A stretch of DNA of 64,000 nucleotides from the NCBI GenBank assembly GCA_037043015.1, contig CM073325.1:11511001-11575000 (forward strand), written 5' to 3'. Source of the DNA: Bryum argenteum. Its lineage: Eukaryota > Streptophyta > Bryopsida > Bryales > Bryaceae. The notes under the pieces were generated by a model. It worked only from the letters and a program-made list of their open reading frames with translations. It did no database searches and was not told the DNA's origin. The position numbers were made by a program, and so were the translations under genes. Below, piece after piece: positions 59,403 through 64,000 of the stretch. Each line of letters opens with the position of its first letter. Within the stretch, counting starts at the first letter, position 1.

Positions 59403-59692
59403 ACTCCCTCTGTTCAGGAGAGGTTACGTAAGGTAGGAGTGGCTAAAACCGTCCAGCCCCAAAAACCGTCAGAATTTCAGCTTTGCATACTTGGAATAGT
59501 GGTGTAAAATTTTAACTATTTTTCGATAGTCTGCAAAGCTAGTGCAAATCCATCCCCAGAAAAAAGACATTTTTTGAGTAATCCTATAATTTCCCATGAA
59601 TATTTGAACCCTAATGTGCAGTTTTTGGGGCTGGACGGTTTTAGCCACTCCTACCTTAAGTACTGCACGGTTCGTCCCGAACAGAGGGAGAC
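59403..59692. mobile_element. Outer MITE with CTCCCTCTGTTC ends, carrying family E copy 2
   Basis: CACTCCCTCTGTTCAGGA at the left and TCCCGAACAGAGGGAG at the right are inverted over about 15 bp, like Stowaway-type ends. Outside the inner element only about 60 bp remain. Confidence 0.5.
59430..59658. mobile_element. MITE, family E, copy 2
   Basis: Almost the same sequence as 59006-59235 in the same orientation, with left end AAGGTAGGAGTGGCTAAAAC and right end GTTTTAGCCACTCCTACCTT. The inverted ends are better preserved than in copy 1, suggesting a younger insertion. Confidence 0.75.
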
Positions 59693-60524
59693 TGTTATTT
59701 CTAGACCTGTAAGGCGGCCACATGTACGGACCTGCAACATTTCAGGGCCTTCCTAGTAGTAAAGGGTTCATAAGTAAGTGTACATGACCTTCCCAGTTGT
59801 AAAGGGTGTGGACACGGGGGCCGTAAACAAGTGCTACCAGTGTTTCTCCGAGCCCCATCAGCCAATTAGATTTTTTCTTGAAAATCCCTGAAGTTTCCGG
59901 TTAACATCCCTCATGGCCGTTTCTGATAATTTTGAATTCAAAACTGGGGTCTCTGACCCCATTTGGCATTTTAAGCCTATACATTAAAACTATGATCCTG
60001 TTTACAACACCTTCTACATAGGTATGCAAGGGTGGTGAAATTTAGAAAAGTAAAAAAAATAATCAGTTAAGCGGTTGAGTGAACAGTTAGAGTATGTTTA
60101 TTTGCAGACGGTTCTGCCTGACTACTCTATCCGTATAATCAACTGTTCGCGAGTAGGAAATTGCAATTCCTGATATGAAGAAGGCTGCTGACGACTGCAC
60201 CAACACTCTTGTCAGATCTTCCATTTTGACAGACTGTTCAATATCGATTATTGTCACATGTACCATCTACAATCACTGTGTATAACAACCATCAGAAACA
60301 TTCCAGACAAATGGTGAGATTCATATGAAACAAAAAAACATCATCTTTATGAACAAAAATCGCTTCACAAGTGTACAAAAGGGGAAGCTCACTAGCTATC
60401 TAACAATTCCACAACCATCGATCGATCGATTCCGTTCTTCCGCTCCGGCCTGGACGTGATTATGTCCACAGCCTCTCATCTATCTATCTAACAGCACTCC
60501 TATGGATCCAAAGCTCCGGTCAAA
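59693..60524. other. 3' flank of the NAT gene and intergenic DNA
   Basis: 60200-60524 is probably the 3' UTR of the minus-strand transporter gene. It contains an ATCGATCGATCG run near 60417-60428. No other feature was recognised. Confidence 0.4.
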
Positions 60525-63500
60525 TCATGTGGGGGGAAAGAATTTGTGGAGGCCGAGAGGGAGTCGGTAAAACTCGAGGTTTCTGGCATCGCGATCGAAG
60601 ACGCGGAACTTGCGGGTCCACAGCATGCCACGATCCTTCTTACTCACATGCCGGGTCAAGGTATTGTCCAAGAAGGCCGCGACGATAAGGGCCACGATGA
60701 TCGGGGACGAGAAGAACCCGTTCACGATGTCGTTGAACCAGCGGGCATGAGTGTACACTGGTCCATGCCCTGCTCGGATCGTGAACTCAGAGAAGTACTG
60801 GGGGACTGAGAGCCCCAGGAAGATCGAGATTCCCACGATGAAGATGTTGCGTGTCATGTTCATGTTGGCGAATTGGAGCTGGGAGATTCCGGTGCCCACT
60901 ACCATCCCGAATGTTATGCAGAGGATGGCGGCGACTATTGGTTGGGGGATGGAAGCGACAATGGCGCCGAACTTGCCGAAGAGCCCGAAGAAGATCATGA
61001 AGGCGGAGGAGATTTGGATCACGCGGCGGCTGCCTACGCGGGTCAAGCCGACCAGACCTGCATTCTCCCTGTAAAGAAAGACATTGATCGATCAGAATGG
61101 TAATAGACATGAGACCATTCTGTGACAATGAAGCCGTGATCGATCAGGACGGTGAAGCTCTTTATCTATGATCAATCGGGAACCATGATGTCATGCTCGA
61201 TCAGAGCGATGGAGGTTGTAAAGACATGATCTATGAAAGCTAGAAAGCCATGATTTATGGGAACTGTGAAGGTATGAATCCATGATCCAATCTGAACGAA
61301 GCTATGAATCCATAGTTATCAGATCTGTGAAGCTACAGAACGGTACTGAGTAGACAAGTACACCCATTAAGCCCTGATCGATCAGAACAATGAAGCTACT
61401 AGAGCCGTGATCGATCAAAACTGAGAAGCTCAAAGGTCATAGACGATTACGAAATGTAGCCACGAAGCCAAGATCGATGAGATGAGGCCACAGAGGAATG
61501 GACGATCAGAGCCATTAAGACATGGACGACCAGAGCAACGAGGCCGTGATCGATTAGCACGAAAACCAGCCAGATTCGGGTTAATACAAACGAAGAGTGG
61601 GACTTACGGGGCGACGGTAGCTCCAGTGAACGTCCCGAAAACGCCGTTCAGCAACACGCCGATGCCTTGCCAACCGATGCCGCGGCTGATGACGTGAGGC
61701 GGCGGGGGAGTGGCACCTGCGAGACGAGAGATGGCGTAGAAACCTCCCGTGGACTGCATCAAATGGCACACCATCAATTCAACTATCACATCCATGAAAA
61801 ATCAGAACGGTGAAGAGCATCTGATCTGAATTTATTCAAGGAGAGGAATGTGAGATGTGACGGACCTCGACGAGTGCGGCGAAGGCGGCGGTCATGATGG
61901 CGAACGCATTCCCGGCGTCGAAAGTCGGCGCTCCCCACTGAAGTGGATACGGCACGCGAACCCACGGCGCAGCACTCACCAGTCCCGCTCTGTCCGTGCG
62001 GCAATGGATTTGCCCTAACTCCGAGGCGTGGTCGTAGGCACCTGCCACAGTGAGGATCGCTGCGTACGCCCACACTATCGCCACGCCGATGATTACGGGA
62101 AATAGCTCGAAGAAATGTACACCGCGATAGTGGAAATGCCTCAGATACTGCGTGCCAGCCAGCCAACCAACCGATCAGCCCTGTCCACAGAGTTGATCAC
62201 TTCCTCACAGACGTTCGATCCCTTATACTCAAAAGCTCGGTACCACTTCCATCACTCACATCGATCTCTCACTTTAACGAGATCGTTCACTCACTTCCAG
62301 GAGCTCGGTCAATCATGTACGCCACAAATGTTCAGAATCTGGATCAGTACTCAGTTTGAGTGCTGACATTCCAATACTTCATCCGTACTCCCAACAATCT
62401 CTCAGATTTAGTAGGTCGATCACTCACAATCGAGAGCTCCATTACTCACGTACAGTGGCTCACATTGACAAGGTCGGTCGTTCACACACTATAACACACA
62501 CCCACGAAGCTCGAACACTTGCATACAGTAACTAACTTACCTGAGACAAGAGCAGGATGACGAGCAGCGCAGGAATGCCAACTTCAACACACTTGCCAAC
62601 CTGCAGGACAACATCACGATCAAGGAGTTACGGAACATGGATACTAGCAGTTCGTCTTGAAATGTTTGAGATCTCGACGACGTACCCCTGGGAATCCGCG
62701 TTCGAAGAGGCCGAGCCCGACGAGCGCTGTGACAGGGGCAATAACGATGGGGCTAATGAATCTGCACATAGTAATCACGGTCAAGATCCAATCACCGAGC
62801 ATGTGCACAAATCACAGCTATCGTCTTCCTTACCGTGCGGCGATTCCCCAGAGACCGCTAAACCCGAGGATGATGTTCAGAGCCGACCCCGCGATGAACG
62901 CCCCTTGCACTTCCCGCATGGATCGAATGAACCGCTGTACGTCACACGAGCGAAAACTACGGTCAGTCTATCTGTCACCGTACCTTCTTCCGATTAGAAA
63001 TTCAAAAAAAGGCGAGTGCGTGCCTCGTGCGGGTCTGCAATCTCAGCGAGGCTTGGAGTGAGGATGATGGAGATCGTGGGTGCGAGGAAGTAGAAGGAGC
63101 TCCCCATTACTGCCGGTAACCGCGTCCCTAACGTTGTCTGCAGGAACGTGTTGATTCCGGACACGAACACCACTGTTTGGATCACCCTCACGAAGTCCCG
63201 AGTCTCGAACTGCACGCAATCGATATATCAGAACACTCCCACAACTGCAATTCATCGGCTGAAAGATGGGATGACCACTGTTCACTCACCGCCGCCGATA
63301 CGCCCGTGTTGGTTTGGAAGATGAGTAGCGGAATCAGCACCGCCGTTCCCACCATTGTTACATAATGCTGAAAGGCCAACAATATCGCCTCCGCTGCACA
63401 TACACACGCGCGCAATCCAGCCGCCCCCAAATCAGCGACCACTACGAAAAGCTCGCAACATCTATTAATACGAAGCTCCCAGTTGATCACGCTCGGAGCA

Positions 63501-64000
63501 TCAGTCACCACTTCAAAACTCGCACAATCCTCACAGAGCTCGAAGTTGGTAAAGCCCACACTTTAAACAGAGAATTATTAACATCAGATGAAACACCAAA
63601 CATACTCCTCTCAAAACACGCAATCGAGCAACCCCCAAATTCCGCCACCGTAACAACAATGCAGAATGCTCACAAAGTCTGGACAATGCTCTCAATTGAT
63701 CAAGCTTACAGACTCAGTCACAGTTACACCTCACAGAATCAATACAGAGCTCGAAGCTCCTCCTGAGATACTTGCACAAACCTCTCAGAATCAACGCCGA
63801 AGTTACCGAAACCTTACACAACCATGAAAGGTTCACAACTTACACGAACCTCTACAAATGCTCAAGCTCACCGTCACTCAATACACTCAAACCTCACAAA
63901 ATCCATAGAGGATCAATTCATGGAATGAGAATGATGCCACTCACGCCAGTGGGGGTTGTCGTTGATGCAATAAGCCAAGCCCGGCAGCTGCTCGAGGGCC
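60525..64000 (-). CDS. NAT: Nucleobase-ascorbate transporter (NAT/NCS2 family), N-terminus beyond window
   Basis: Minus-strand exons in transcription order: 64000-63945 (partial), 63393-63290, 63209-63024, 62934-62834, 62761-62686, 62600-62541, 62147-61866, 61753-61608, 61068-60525, giving 517 residues. Plant NATs are about 520-550 aa, so only a short N-terminus is missing. They are multi-pass membrane proteins, and characterised family members carry purines, uracil or ascorbate; substrate here is not decidable. Family landmarks are LPGLAYCINDNPHW near the start, AFQHYVTMVGTAVLIP, GTRLPAVMGSSF, the NAT signature ENAGLVGLTR across the last exon joint, and RGIGWQGIG. The end LEFYRLPLGLHKFFPPT is typical of plant members. 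One intron (63023-62935) starts with GC instead of GT; all joints keep the frame. Long introns carry a degenerate repeat. Plus-strand frames over 60546-61103 are shadows. Confidence 0.93.
61075..61600. repeat. Degenerate minisatellite in the last intron of NAT
   Basis: Short units close to GTGATCGATCAGAACGGTGA and AAGCT recur at irregular 40-60 bp spacing (clear near 61078, 61135, 61375 and 61408, weaker elsewhere). Related pieces continue in the neighbouring intron (61795-61815). Confidence 0.55.

Noticed and set aside
60546..61103. Plus-strand open frames of 76-107 codons
   Set aside because: They lie opposite the last NAT exon, whose protein is clearly conserved; they are antisense shadows.

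Overview
The window is nuclear DNA of a land plant. Supporting signs are spliced genes with mostly short GT-AG introns, a plastid-type FtsH-like protein, a CCT chaperonin subunit, a trehalose-6-phosphate phosphatase, a nucleobase-ascorbate transporter, telo-box-like TTTAGGG motifs at a housekeeping gene, and AT-rich intergenic DNA full of small inverted-repeat transposons. Compact introns and a moss-like F-box/kelch-type protein suggest a bryophyte, but the sequence alone does not fix the lineage.

Layout. 563-5783 (+) is a 16-exon FTSHI4-type protease-dead AAA protein (about 926 aa). 6920-9292 (+) is an AT-rich intronless 790-codon ORF with a weak F-box and a kelch/F-box-associated-like C-terminal half. 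13970-17844 (+) is a 13-exon CCT gamma subunit (555 aa). About 18-44 kb is a gene-poor block of MITEs, two large foldback elements, a decayed transposase-like gene (about 29.3-32.1 kb), a large direct duplication (32.1-34.0 and 42.4-43.9 kb) and a decayed Ty3/gypsy-type gag. 46543-48800 (+) is an 8-exon trehalose-6-phosphate phosphatase (440 aa) behind a GC-rich promoter and an apparent leader of about 1.6 kb. 48.8-60.5 kb is repeat-rich, with a class II tRNA-like sequence, a CACTA-like MITE and a nested MITE pair. 60525-64000 (-) is a nucleobase-ascorbate transporter lacking only its extreme N-terminus, which lies beyond the right edge.

The five genes are independent single-gene units: plastid protein homeostasis, an F-box-like orphan, cytosolic protein folding, trehalose metabolism and membrane transport. 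I see no operon-like logic or gene cluster.

The most interesting signal is a set of short non-coding elements that begin CCC and end GGG and sit in TTAA target sites. At 40.5 kb one copy interrupts the TTAA inside another element's terminal repeat and has duplicated it. CCC...GGG ends with TTAA target duplication are the hallmark of piggyBac-type transposition, which is uncommon in plants. No encoded transposase of that type is visible here, so the assignment rests on the termini only. Exon coordinates were read by eye from splice consensus and protein continuity.
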